14,004 nucleotides of DNA from Leptospiraceae bacterium (GTDB lineage Bacteria; Spirochaetota; Leptospiria; Turneriellales; Turneriellaceae): positions 1 through 14,004 of the forward strand of contig JAEUSA010000432.1 in the NCBI GenBank assembly GCA_016788945.1, read 5' to 3'. The translations under genes were made by a program, and so were the position numbers. Positions 1 through 6,471 of this stretch are shown here, in pieces (position 1 is the stretch's first letter; each line of letters opens with the position of its first letter). The notes beneath the pieces were generated by a model. The model did no database searches and was not told the DNA's origin. It saw only the letters and a program-made list of their open reading frames with translations.

Positions 1-400
1 TTTCGATACCGATTGCATGGCGGTTCAAACCGATGACATGTCTGCCGATATGATTCTCGGGCATCAGGCGAAAAATTTCGCCTGACTTCGCCACCAGAAA
101 CTGTACCGCGATGTTCGCGCCGCCCGCACTCTTCAGCAAACCCCGACCCGATTCCATCTCTTCGTTGTTGAGATAGTTAAACGAAGTCTCGAGCGAATCC
201 ATTGCGGTATAGTGCACAACAATCATGACCGGTAGCATTTCGAGCGAGTCGATCGACCGGTTGTAACGGTTGTTGATGTAGCGGATTGTCTCTTGTTTGC
301 GCCACTCAGAGAAAGAGATCGGTCGGTTGCGAATAGGATCACTCGAGCAGCCGACGAAAACGGCAGCGGCCAAGAGTGCAAACCATAACCTGATCAACAT
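1..400 (-). CDS. N-acetylmuramoyl-L-alanine amidase, lipoprotein (partial, C-terminus off the window)
   Basis: This is a peptidoglycan amidase of the Amidase_2 (AmpD/T7-lysozyme-like) type, predicted to cleave the bond between MurNAc and L-Ala in the periplasm. About 133 residues are visible. The start ATG is at 400-398 and overlaps the upstream peptidase stop by one base (TAATG), so the two are probably translationally coupled. The N-terminus is a short hydrophobic signal ending in FVGC, with the lipidated Cys at residue 18. Residues about 57-66 read PVMIVVHYTA, where His63 is the expected first zinc ligand. Near the edge, GRHVIGLNRHAIGIE matches the conserved Amidase_2 segment. The second His/Cys zinc ligands and the catalytic Glu/Lys would lie beyond the edge. 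It is the last visible gene of a minus-strand run with the S41 peptidase and the helical protein. The family call is firm; the exact substrate and any role in recycling are not visible. Confidence 0.85.
   Translation of the reverse strand, partial: MLIRLWFALLAAAVFVGCSSDPIRNRPISFSEWRKQETIRYINNRYNRSIDSLEMLPVMIVVHYTAMDSLETSFNYLNNEEMESGRGLLKSAGGANIAVQFLVAKSGEIFRLMPENHIGRHVIGLNRHAIGIE
64..85. repeat. 22-bp perfect inverted repeat inside the amidase gene
   Basis: The arms TCAGGCGAAA and TTTCGCCTGA are perfect 10-bp inverted copies separated by AA. The repeat lies in coding sequence (codons for SGEIFRLM). It has no T-run and is far from either gene end, so it is not an obvious terminator. Its role is unknown. 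Confidence 0.6.
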
Positions 401-1899
401 TATTTTCCGCTGCTGAGCAACTGCGTGGCATGCTCAATCAGAGTATCACGGCCTTGCGCAAAATCATCTGCTTTATCTTGCACAACAATGTCGGGCATGA
501 GCCCGCGCTGCTGCTGCTGCCCGTTCACCAACGGAAAAAAATCTACCTGTGCAAGCGGTACAAGAATGAGCAAAGCTGTGACGGGTAGCCGGTAGGTCAC
601 CAGAATATCTGCGGCATGGCCCGAACCGGGGCTGCCGGTTTCTTGCCCTACGAGCGTGACATTCGGGTTGCCGATCTTCAACAGGCGCGCAAAATTCACG
701 GCGGCCGAATAGGTTGCCGGCCCCATCAGCACGACAATACGCCGGAATTTATAGGCACCGCGCACGGGCTTTAGCTCCAGCTTGGTTGCGTCGTTGTTGC
801 GGACCTCAAAATAGCCATCTTGCATTTTATCGCTATAGAAATCTTGCATATGCTGCTCGACGCGCTTCAACATCATCTCTTCGGCATTTTCGGCATTGAG
901 GCCGACGATATGCTCGCGAAACGGAAGCATGCGGGTGCGAATGCGGTTACGGCTCTTATCGGTCAGCGGATTTTCCAGAAACCATTGCGCGGCAAAGGCC
1001 GAAAAATTCATGACTCCACCCTTATTCTGCCTGAGATCGATGATGAGATTTTCCGGTTTGCGCGCGTTTGCCTCGTTGTGCAGCAAACTCAGGTAGTTAT
1101 GCCAACTTTCGAATGAATCGAGCTGATTCATCGAAGGCATGAAGGTGTTTACGGCAAAATAGAGGGATTTCGCGCGCGGCACATACATGGTGACGAGAGG
1201 TTGCTGGTATTGCGAAAGTGAAAGCGAAGCACGCTGAATGCGCGGCGCATTACCACCTTCGCGGATTCGGTAATTCACAACACGCGCCGCGGCGGCGCGC
1301 GGCGGCCTGACACTCAGGCTCCATTCTTTTTCTTCGCCACGCGCGATGTAGTAAAGGAAGGAAAAATTCTCTTCGAGGCGGTAGTCATCCCACTTACCCG
1401 GCACCGATTGAATACCGAACACTTTGTTGATATCGCGCAGAATCTCAACCATCGGCCGGCCGTTGATATGCGTCAGCTCAGAACCGAATGGAATATCGTG
1501 GTACTCACAGTCGAAGTGCGCGTTTCCGTCGAAAAATTTCAAAGGAAACGGAAACATGGTATTACCGAGCCCGAGTTCTTCGATTAGCTCTGAAGAGAAG
1601 CCGATCTGCGTATGATCGACCTTAATGCCGCGGTAGTAGGCCAGCACACGCGCAATAAAATCGCGTATGCTGACGCGGCCTGCGTCTTTGAAAATATCGG
1701 GCACATCACCTTTCGGTATCTGCCTGAAGGCAGTGGCATGCGCCTGCGAAAAAATTGCATTCATCAGCCTGAAATCTGCGGCCGCGGCCGCAGATTCGAT
1801 GCCGTTTTTGCGCGTCGGCGCCGGCGCAGCAAATATGGTAAACGCGAGCGCCAGCAGCGGCGCGCGTCGCCAAACCATACGCAATGTTGCTTTCACCAC
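400..1899 (-). CDS. Exported S41-family peptidase (C-terminal-processing/tricorn-like)
   Basis: This is a 499-aa protein with an N-terminal signal sequence and a C-terminal S41 peptidase domain, probably acting in the periplasm. The listed start is GTG 1899; ATG 1878 (residue 8) gives an equally good signal peptide (VWRRAP, then a hydrophobic core to AAPAP), and neither has a clear Shine-Dalgarno. Residues about 95-101 (DHTQIGF) match the conserved Asp-x-His segment. Residues about 130-155 resemble a PDZ loop (PFGSELTHINGRP). Residues 286-295 (IIDLRQNKGG) and 393-402 (GPATYSAAVN, candidate nucleophile Ser398) are core S41 motifs, and RGLMPDIVV near 465-473 is the usual family ending. There is no Lys about 25 residues after Ser398 as in CtpA; instead QETG places Glu420 there. 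This fits a Ser/His/Glu arrangement (His96, Ser398, Glu420) better than a Ser/Lys dyad. The substrate is unknown. Confidence 0.82.
   Translation of the reverse strand: MVKATLRMVWRRAPLLALAFTIFAAPAPTRKNGIESAAAAADFRLMNAIFSQAHATAFRQIPKGDVPDIFKDAGRVSIRDFIARVLAYYRGIKVDHTQIGFSSELIEELGLGNTMFPFPLKFFDGNAHFDCEYHDIPFGSELTHINGRPMVEILRDINKVFGIQSVPGKWDDYRLEENFSFLYYIARGEEKEWSLSVRPPRAAAARVVNYRIREGGNAPRIQRASLSLSQYQQPLVTMYVPRAKSLYFAVNTFMPSMNQLDSFESWHNYLSLLHNEANARKPENLIIDLRQNKGGVMNFSAFAAQWFLENPLTDKSRNRIRTRMLPFREHIVGLNAENAEEMMLKRVEQHMQDFYSDKMQDGYFEVRNNDATKLELKPVRGAYKFRRIVVLMGPATYSAAVNFARLLKIGNPNVTLVGQETGSPGSGHAADILVTYRLPVTALLILVPLAQVDFFPLVNGQQQQRGLMPDIVVQDKADDFAQGRDTLIEHATQLLSSGK
1773..1796. repeat. 24-bp perfect palindrome in the signal-proximal part of the S41 gene
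   Basis: AATCTGCGGCCG is followed directly by its exact reverse complement. It encodes the Ser-(Ala)5 run around residues 36-41, just after the signal peptide. The GC-rich core contains a repeated GGCC. The alanine run alone does not require a perfect palindrome. No gene boundary or T-run is present, and the function is unknown. Confidence 0.6.
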
Positions 1900-1918
1900 A
1901 AGCCGGTGTTCTGTTGAA

Positions 1919-2455
1919 TTATTTTCCTTTGACGAGCTTTAGCGCGCGATCGGCACGACCCGAAAGCGAAATAATGCGGCCGACGATATCGCGTGCCTGC
2001 TTGTTGAGTTCTTCGCTGTTTGCCGGCTTGAGCGCGCTGAAGTCGGCTTCAATCGCTGCCTGCTCGCTGCGGATAGCTTTGATCTCAGCGGTTGCGCGGT
2101 TAGCGCGGTCGGTTGTCGTTTTCGTCTTGGTAATTCTGCCAATCGTGCTATCGATACCGGCAAGTTTGGTCTTGATTTCGACAACAACACCGAGATCTTG
2201 ATTGAGGCTGGCGATGGCCGCGGCAATTTTTTCCGCCTTCTGTTTTTCATCACTGATTTTTTCGGCTTCGGCATAGATGGCTTTAGCCTCACTCGCGCGA
2301 GCGTTCAGAATTTTTTTCAATGCCGGGTACTGCGTCGTCGCTTCGTCGAGATCTTTCAGGGCATTCTGCCACTGCTGCGTCTGTCCGGCGACGCTCTTCT
2401 TACAATAATTCACGGCCAAAACCGCCGCTAATACAATAAACCAGATTTTTTTCAT
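1919..2455 (-). CDS. Exported alpha-helical protein of unknown function, possible lipoprotein
   Basis: I do not recognise this 178-aa protein. I chose ATG 2455 because AAGGGGGA sits 3 nt upstream (2459-2466) and because it begins a clean signal sequence, MKKIWFIVLAAVLAVNYC. An upstream in-frame ATG at 2500 would add 15 non-signal-like residues. Cys18 could be lipidated, but Tyr at -1 is atypical for a lipobox, so simple export or membrane anchoring is also possible. The rest is rich in Ala, Glu, Lys and Ile, without Pro over long stretches. Heptad-like spacing over about residues 30-140 suggests coiled-coil helices, and the C-terminus is basic (LKLVKGK). It is followed 20 nt later by the S41 peptidase, so the two are probably co-transcribed. 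It may be a periplasmic scaffold or adaptor, but nothing in the sequence proves this. Confidence 0.72.
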   Translation of the reverse strand: MKKIWFIVLAAVLAVNYCKKSVAGQTQQWQNALKDLDEATTQYPALKKILNARASEAKAIYAEAEKISDEKQKAEKIAAAIASLNQDLGVVVEIKTKLAGIDSTIGRITKTKTTTDRANRATAEIKAIRSEQAAIEADFSALKPANSEELNKQARDIVGRIISLSGRADRALKLVKGK

Positions 2456-2458
2456 AAA

Positions 2459-2466
2459 TCCCCCTT
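2459..2466 (-). promoter_or_regulatory. Strong ribosome-binding site that fixes the start of the helical protein
   Basis: On the minus strand AAGGGGGA lies 3 nt before ATG 2455. It is one of the strongest Shine-Dalgarno matches in the window, and it decides against the longer reading that starts at 2500. Confidence 0.65.
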
Positions 2467-2511
2467 GTGCATCAGGCGGTTCGCACGACGCAGCGCCCAT
2501 GTCGAGAGGTA

Positions 2512-2535
2512 TTGCGTCTGTGCGACAGAGCGCAA
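2512..2535 (-). other. Imperfect inverted repeat downstream of alr
   Basis: TTGCG-TCTGT-gcg-ACAGA-g-CGCAA forms a 10-bp stem with one bulged base and a 3-nt loop. It begins 6 nt after the alr stop. No run of T follows on the minus strand, so it is not a classical intrinsic terminator. It may be an mRNA-stabilising or attenuating hairpin, or an operator for the downstream helical-protein gene. Confidence 0.4.
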
Positions 2536-2541
2536 CAATCG

Positions 2542-3672
2542 CTAAACCAGCACGCGGCGCAGCCGGTTGCCCAAATGCGACATAATCTCATACGAAAAAC
2601 TCTGCGCCAGTTCGCCCCAATATTCGAGCGATGGTACACCCTCACCCAACAGGCGGATTTCTTTTTCTGACGAATCGGCACCGACGACGATCTGGTCCAT
2701 CGTGACCCTGCCGCGCAGCGGAAATTTACCGAATTGGATACGGTTTGAAAGTGCTCGCGGTATACCGTCGGCATAACCCAACGGTAACACGGCAACGTCT
2801 TCGTACTCGGTAACGACGTGATAAAGCGAAGAATAAGAAATACCCTCACCTCGATTCAGCCGGCGGTAACTGATTGGTGTCGCGACGAGTTCGAGACAGG
2901 GTCTGAGGTTAAGGCGCGTATGGTATGCCTCGCGGTCGGCCTCGCTCTGGTAATAACCGTAGAACAATATGCCGGGTCTGATCATGTCATGATGTGTGGC
3001 AGAAAAAAACGCAGCGCTGTATGAATTCGCGGCGTGCAGCAGAACATCCTCACGAGACAGCGACAAGCTGTGCATGATGTTAGCGGCGACCTGCAAAAAC
3101 TCATCATTTTGCCGCAACGTCTCGGCACCGACGTCACTGCCGGCATGCGGAAAATGCGTGAAGATTCCGGCAACGCGCAGACGGCGAGCATTCTGCAGAG
3201 CATTCAGCATCTCTGCGACATCGCCGCGGCGTATGCCGATGCGCCCCATACCGAGGTCGAGCTTGATGTGCACTTGCACCTCGGCATCACCCGCCGCCGC
3301 ATCGAGCGCAGCAATCTGCCACAGATCGGTCAGCGACACCGAGATATCGTGCTCAATGATCGTAGCGATGTTCTGCGGAAAAAAGCCACCGAGATTCAAC
3401 ACCGGCCGCTGCCAACCTAATGAGCGCAGCTCGACCGCCTCTTGGCAATTCGCGACACCCAACATATCAACACCGGCATCGCGAAAAAACGGAAACAACG
3501 TCGCCAGCCCGCAACCGTACGCATTGGCCTTCACCGGCAGCAAAATGCGCGCACGGGGCGCCATGTCGCGAAAACGCTGCAGATTGTGCGCAAGCGCCGA
3601 ACGGTGAATCTTCAGCTGCGGATAAGGGGCTTCACCCGAATCGGTTCTGGTGTGTTGTGGCGCCTTGGTCAT
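2542..3672 (-). CDS. alr: Alanine racemase
   Basis: This PLP-dependent, fold-type III enzyme interconverts L- and D-alanine in the cytoplasm and supplies D-Ala for peptidoglycan. The product is 376 aa, normal for the family. The start is ATG 3672, which overlaps the tadA stop in an ATGA arrangement; a longer in-frame start at 3720 would lie inside tadA. Residues about 44-55 read LLPVKANAYGCG with the PLP-binding Lys48. LDLGMGRIG (about 138-146) and FTHFPHA (about 171-177) are typical barrel motifs. GEGISYSS carries the second catalytic base, Tyr near residue 280. LPLGYADGIPR (about 296-306) and the RGRVTMDQ segment near 318-326 are C-terminal domain signatures. The first 15 residues are polar and extra compared with minimal homologues. 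Expression is probably coupled to tadA. Assignment is near certain. Confidence 0.96.
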   Translation of the reverse strand: MTKAPQHTRTDSGEAPYPQLKIHRSALAHNLQRFRDMAPRARILLPVKANAYGCGLATLFPFFRDAGVDMLGVANCQEAVELRSLGWQRPVLNLGGFFPQNIATIIEHDISVSLTDLWQIAALDAAAGDAEVQVHIKLDLGMGRIGIRRGDVAEMLNALQNARRLRVAGIFTHFPHAGSDVGAETLRQNDEFLQVAANIMHSLSLSREDVLLHAANSYSAAFFSATHHDMIRPGILFYGYYQSEADREAYHTRLNLRPCLELVATPISYRRLNRGEGISYSSLYHVVTEYEDVAVLPLGYADGIPRALSNRIQFGKFPLRGRVTMDQIVVGADSSEKEIRLLGEGVPSLEYWGELAQSFSYEIMSHLGNRLRRVLV

Positions 3673-4124
3673 GATCGGCGCATCTGAAAAAAACGCCTGA
3701 GCAGCGATGCGGAATCCCATTCGTCGCTGCGGTGGCGATAGAGCTGCGGCTTATGGTTGATTTCAGGCAGGGCCAAAAGCGAGCGCAGGCCCGGGGAACG
3801 TTCTTCGTCAGCTAAAAAATGCACCGAAGCAATGCGCGAGAGCACCACCGCCCCCGAACACATCATGCACGGCTCGAGAGTCGTGACGAGATGGCATTCG
3901 GTGAGGCGTTCATTCTTTATTAATTGTGCGGCTTTTTCGATCACATTGAGCTCCGCATGGCGCAGCGCATTGGAAAATTGCACAATGCGGTTATGATCGC
4001 GCGCGATAACCTCGTTATTGTGAACAATCACCGCACCAACCGGTACTTCGTTCTCGTGGAACGCGAGCTCGGCTTCGGCGTAGGCGATACTCAGGGCGTT
4101 GCGCAATATGGCTTCTTCTAACAT
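3669..4124 (-). CDS. tadA: tRNA adenosine(34) deaminase
   Basis: This zinc-dependent cytidine/deoxycytidylate-deaminase-fold enzyme converts A34 to inosine in the tRNA-Arg(ACG) anticodon. The product has 151 residues, the usual length. Visible motifs are EVPVGAVIV (26-34), the zinc ligand and proton shuttle HAE (His56, Glu58) and PCMMC (Cys86 and Cys89), with the flanking TLEP and SGA typical of TadA rather than free-base deaminases. The start ATG 4124 has no clear Shine-Dalgarno. The stop overlaps the alr start by 4 nt, so tadA heads a tadA-alr pair. The gene diverges from the TetR regulator across an 84-bp spacer. A different member of the deaminase family cannot be fully excluded, but the motif set and length favour TadA. 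Confidence 0.92.
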   Translation of the reverse strand: MLEEAILRNALSIAYAEAELAFHENEVPVGAVIVHNNEVIARDHNRIVQFSNALRHAELNVIEKAAQLIKNERLTECHLVTTLEPCMMCSGAVVLSRIASVHFLADEERSPGLRSLLALPEINHKPQLYRHRSDEWDSASLLRRFFQMRRS

Positions 4125-4208
4125 GCTGGCGGGGCGGGCGGACTCTGGTATTTACGTTGCAGACCGATTCGCAACTTTAAGACAGGCTGTCCAACAAGGC
4201 TCAAAACT
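4125..4208. promoter_or_regulatory. Divergent tadA/TetR intergenic region with two short inverted repeats
   Basis: This 84-bp spacer must hold the start signals of both tadA (minus) and the TetR gene (plus). GTTGC-N10-GCAAC (4156-4175) and GACAG-G-CTGTC (4181-4191) are short dyads of the kind bound by TetR dimers, so local autoregulation is plausible. I could not find a convincing -35/-10 pair on either strand. Confidence 0.4.
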
Positions 4209-4814
4209 ATGCGACAGGAAAAACGTAAAGAACTCACGCGCGAGAAGATTCTCGAAGCGGCCCGGCAGGTATTCGCCCAGAAAGGTTATGCGGGTACCTC
4301 GATTGCCGATGTGGTGAAAAAAAGCAAGCTCGCGCGGGGCACTTTCTACCTGCACTTTCAGAATGTCGAACAGGTCATGAATGCACTCTTGCAAGAGATC
4401 TTCATCGACATCCAGCGTTATCTTACCGATCTGCAGGTCGAAGCACTTGACCACAAGAATTTCAAGCTCGCCCTCGGCGAATTGGCGAAATCCCTGTTGT
4501 CCGTTTTCCAAAACCACCGCAACACGGTAATTTTACTGCTGACGACGATGAATTCAGAACCCAAAATACGCGCGCAGACAATCTGGTTTCAAGAATTGCT
4601 GCAGGCGACGATACGCGTGATGCTCGACCGCGGCATTACCTCGGGGCGTCTGAAGAAACACGATTCAGAACTCATGAGCTTTCTGGTATCGGGTGGATTG
4701 CGCGAAGTGCTGTCTCAATGGCTGCTCTACGGTCGATACACCCGCGACATAGAAACAAAGGTCGACGAAATGATCGCGATCTATATGAACGGCGTTGAAT
4801 TACCCGAAAAATAA
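4209..4814 (+). CDS. TetR-family transcriptional regulator
   Basis: This is a 201-aa DNA-binding repressor-type protein. Residues about 10-55 form the TetR N-terminal domain: ILEAARQVFAQKGYAGTSI, then the helix-turn-helix around 31-50 ending in RGTFYLHF, a close match to the family recognition helix. The remaining ~140 residues are helical and would form the ligand and dimer domain; the ligand cannot be read from sequence. AAGG lies about 10 nt before the ATG and is weak. The next gene, a TPR lipoprotein, begins 18 nt after the stop, so the regulator probably controls itself and that gene. Its divergent neighbour tadA is housekeeping and a less likely target. Confidence 0.9.
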   Translation: MRQEKRKELTREKILEAARQVFAQKGYAGTSIADVVKKSKLARGTFYLHFQNVEQVMNALLQEIFIDIQRYLTDLQVEALDHKNFKLALGELAKSLLSVFQNHRNTVILLLTTMNSEPKIRAQTIWFQELLQATIRVMLDRGITSGRLKKHDSELMSFLVSGGLREVLSQWLLYGRYTRDIETKVDEMIAIYMNGVELPEK

Positions 4815-4832
4815 GATTTCCGGAGCACTGCG

Positions 4833-5540
4833 ATGAAACATATTACCATATACTTCCTGATTGTGATCTCTCTGCTACTCGCTGCATGCAAAGACAAGGC
4901 TGCGGTCAAAAAACTCGATATCCCGATTAATCAGAAGATCGATGGCCTCATGAAAGACGCGGCCGCCGCCACTGACGAAAATAAAAAAGCGGCGCTCTAT
5001 GGCGAAGCATCAGAGCTGCTGATTGACAAAGGCGATATGCGCCAGGCGATGCTTGCTGCACGCAATGGCGAGCGCGCTAACCCGACGCAAAAGCAATGCC
5101 TCGCGTCGATCGCCGAAGTGCAGATCAGCGAAGGCAAAATTAATGAAGCCGGCCTGACACTCAAAGATCTGCTCCAGCGGCATCCGCAATATGGCCGTGC
5201 GCATTTCATTCAGGGCAACCTAAATGCGAGCCGCAATGACTTTGCCGGGGCGATTAAAAGCTACGACCTCGCTGAAAAACATAAATTCACCGATGTGCGA
5301 CTGCTGCTCAACCACGGCAATGTCAGCCTGAGAATGAAGAAGACGCGCGACGCGGCAAAATCTTATGCGCGCGCGATAGCGGCTTATCCCGATGTGGCCG
5401 AGGGGTACCTCGGTGCAGGCATCGCGGCGCAGGCCGAAAAGAAAAAAGCTGACGCCAAAAAGAATTTTGAAAAATTCCTCGAACTTGCGCCACATGCCTC
5501 ACAGGCACAGCGTGTGCGTTTGTGGATGAAAAATTTATAG
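4833..5540 (+). CDS. TPR-repeat lipoprotein
   Basis: This 235-aa envelope lipoprotein is made almost entirely of tetratricopeptide repeats. The signal sequence is short, with a lipobox LAAC and the lipidated Cys at residue 19. Roughly five TPR-like units follow (about 52-85, 86-118, 119-152, 153-186, 187-220), with recurrent small residues and a closing Pro, for example KSYARAIAAYPD and KFLELAPH. GGAG sits 7 nt before ATG 4833, a good ribosome-binding site. TPR proteins act as docking scaffolds in secretion, outer-membrane assembly or motility complexes; no specific partner is indicated here. It lies in the same direction as, and 18 nt after, a TetR regulator and was probably co-transcribed with it. 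Confidence 0.88.
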   Translation: MKHITIYFLIVISLLLAACKDKAAVKKLDIPINQKIDGLMKDAAAATDENKKAALYGEASELLIDKGDMRQAMLAARNGERANPTQKQCLASIAEVQISEGKINEAGLTLKDLLQRHPQYGRAHFIQGNLNASRNDFAGAIKSYDLAEKHKFTDVRLLLNHGNVSLRMKKTRDAAKSYARAIAAYPDVAEGYLGAGIAAQAEKKKADAKKNFEKFLELAPHASQAQRVRLWMKNL

Positions 5541-5603
5541 ATCTAAATCTTCTCAGCTAGCCTGTGGCACGCGATGAGCTGAAATAATCTGCAGCGCGCA
5601 GGC
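5541..5603. other. Convergent spacer with weak bidirectional inverted repeats
   Basis: The spacer lies between the TPR gene (plus) and the Lrp-type gene (minus). TCAGCT (5553-5558) pairs with AGCTGA (5577-5582), and AGCCTG near 5559 pairs with CAGGCT near 5599-5604. Loops are long and there is no strong T-run, so this is at best a weak shared terminator. Confidence 0.3.
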
Positions 5604-6107
5604 TTAAATAACCATCGGCAATCGATGCGTCTTGCCGCTCACCGAAAACATATCCCCTGACTGTTTGTAGCGTTTGAGCAAAAAGTTTGTGCTCGTGTGG
5701 TTGACGCCTTCGATGGTCGCGAGTTTATCGGCGACAAAAAAAGCCACATCGCGTAACGAGGGGCCATCCACCTCAACAAGAAGATCAAATGAACCCGAAA
5801 CAAGAAGGCAAGTACGCACTTCGGGAAACGCCGCCACCTTGCGCGCGACCTCGTCATACCCCTGCCCCTGCGCCGGTGTGACCTTAACCTGAATGACAGC
5901 GTTTACCCCGGTACTCTCGATTTTTTCCCAGTTAATGATTGCGCGGTATTTGAGAATAATACCCGCGGATTCAAGCTCAGACCTGATCGCAGACACTTTT
6001 GCCACATCGAGGCGTAACAAGGCCGCGAGTTCGGCGTCGGTTTTCAGGCCATTTTCCGCGAGGGCGTTGAGAATGCCGAGTTCTTCGGTGGCAAGCGTCT
6101 TGAGCAT
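5604..6107 (-). CDS. Lrp/AsnC-family transcriptional regulator
   Basis: This 167-aa regulator has an N-terminal winged helix-turn-helix (about residues 6-50, LGILNALAENGLKTDAELAA onward) and a C-terminal RAM ligand-binding domain (about 68-145) with the characteristic VSGSFDLLVEV. I chose ATG 6107, which gives the usual family N-terminus. TTG 6140 is also in frame, but it lies inside a 23-bp inverted repeat and would add 11 atypical residues. No Shine-Dalgarno is evident before 6107. Lrp-type proteins sense amino acids or related metabolites and usually repress their own gene; the upstream inverted repeat (6134-6156) is a natural candidate site. The effector is not deducible. The gene diverges from the Cys-rich/VOC/YdjM unit, which may be its target. 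Confidence 0.88.
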   Translation of the reverse strand: MLKTLATEELGILNALAENGLKTDAELAALLRLDVAKVSAIRSELESAGIILKYRAIINWEKIESTGVNAVIQVKVTPAQGQGYDEVARKVAAFPEVRTCLLVSGSFDLLVEVDGPSLRDVAFFVADKLATIEGVNHTSTNFLLKRYKQSGDMFSVSGKTHRLPMVI

Positions 6108-6133
6108 GCGTGAGCGCGCAGAAAAGATACGCG

Positions 6134-6156
6134 GGGTCAATGATTTTCATTGACCC
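6134..6156. promoter_or_regulatory. 23-bp perfect inverted repeat, candidate operator between the lrp-type gene and the Cys-rich gene
   Basis: GGGTCAATGA-ttt-TCATTGACCC has perfect 10-bp arms and a 3-nt centre. It lies 26 bp upstream of the lrp-type start and 30 bp upstream of the divergent gene at 6187. The position and symmetry fit a dimeric regulator acting on both genes. It could form an RNA hairpin but has no T-run, so a terminator is unlikely. Confidence 0.6.
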
Positions 6157-6186
6157 TTTGTCTCGAAAGCAAAATTAGCCGATAGA

Positions 6187-6471
6187 ATGCGTGAAAAAGT
6201 CTATTGTGCAAACTGTGAGCACTGCCATGTCGTGCGCGTTTTTGAAGCCGACGCGACCAAATATGTATTACGGGTAAAATGCTCCAAAAAACGCTGGGCC
6301 AAGCGCTCGGGCGAAGAGAAGCAATATAAATATTTTACGGTGGCACGCCGTGTGGTTTCTGACTGCCCAGACTACTCACCGATGGGCGATCCGAATCCGT
6401 TTATCAAGAATCTGCGCCGCGAATTGCCGGTGAAAGACGAAATCTATACCCTGAAAGAATCAGAAGCATGA
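6187..6471 (+). CDS. Small Cys-rich protein of unknown function, putative zinc-binding
   Basis: I do not recognise a named family for this 94-aa protein. It starts [11 protein letters not shown], a CxxCxxCH cluster (Cys7, Cys10, Cys13, His14). Cys32 ([11 protein letters not shown]) and Cys60 (SDCPDY) follow, suggesting one zinc or metal site formed by the N-terminal cluster and one distal Cys. The middle is very basic ([12 protein letters not shown]), compatible with nucleic-acid or ribosome binding. There is no signal peptide, so it should be cytoplasmic. The start ATG 6187 lacks an obvious Shine-Dalgarno. Its stop overlaps the start of the VOC gene (ATGA), implying co-translation, and it diverges from the lrp-type regulator across a 79-bp region containing the perfect inverted repeat. 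Confidence 0.75.
   Translation: MREKVYCANCEHCHVVRVFEADATKYVLRVKCSKKRWAKRSGEEKQYKYFTVARRVVSDCPDYSPMGDPNPFIKNLRRELPVKDEIYTLKESEA

Noticed and set aside
820..1116. 98-codon plus-strand open frame opposite the S41 peptidase gene
   Set aside because: It is antisense to conserved S41 coding sequence and shows no domain or start signal.
2996..3607. 203-codon plus-strand open frame opposite alr
   Set aside because: It lies entirely antisense to a certain alanine racemase gene, has Ser/Arg/Cys-rich low-complexity content and no recognisable domain. It is a codon-bias shadow.
6108..6140. TTG 6140 as the start of the Lrp-type regulator
   Set aside because: It falls inside the inverted repeat and adds residues unlike the family N-terminus. 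ATG 6107 is preferred, although no clear ribosome-binding site proves it.
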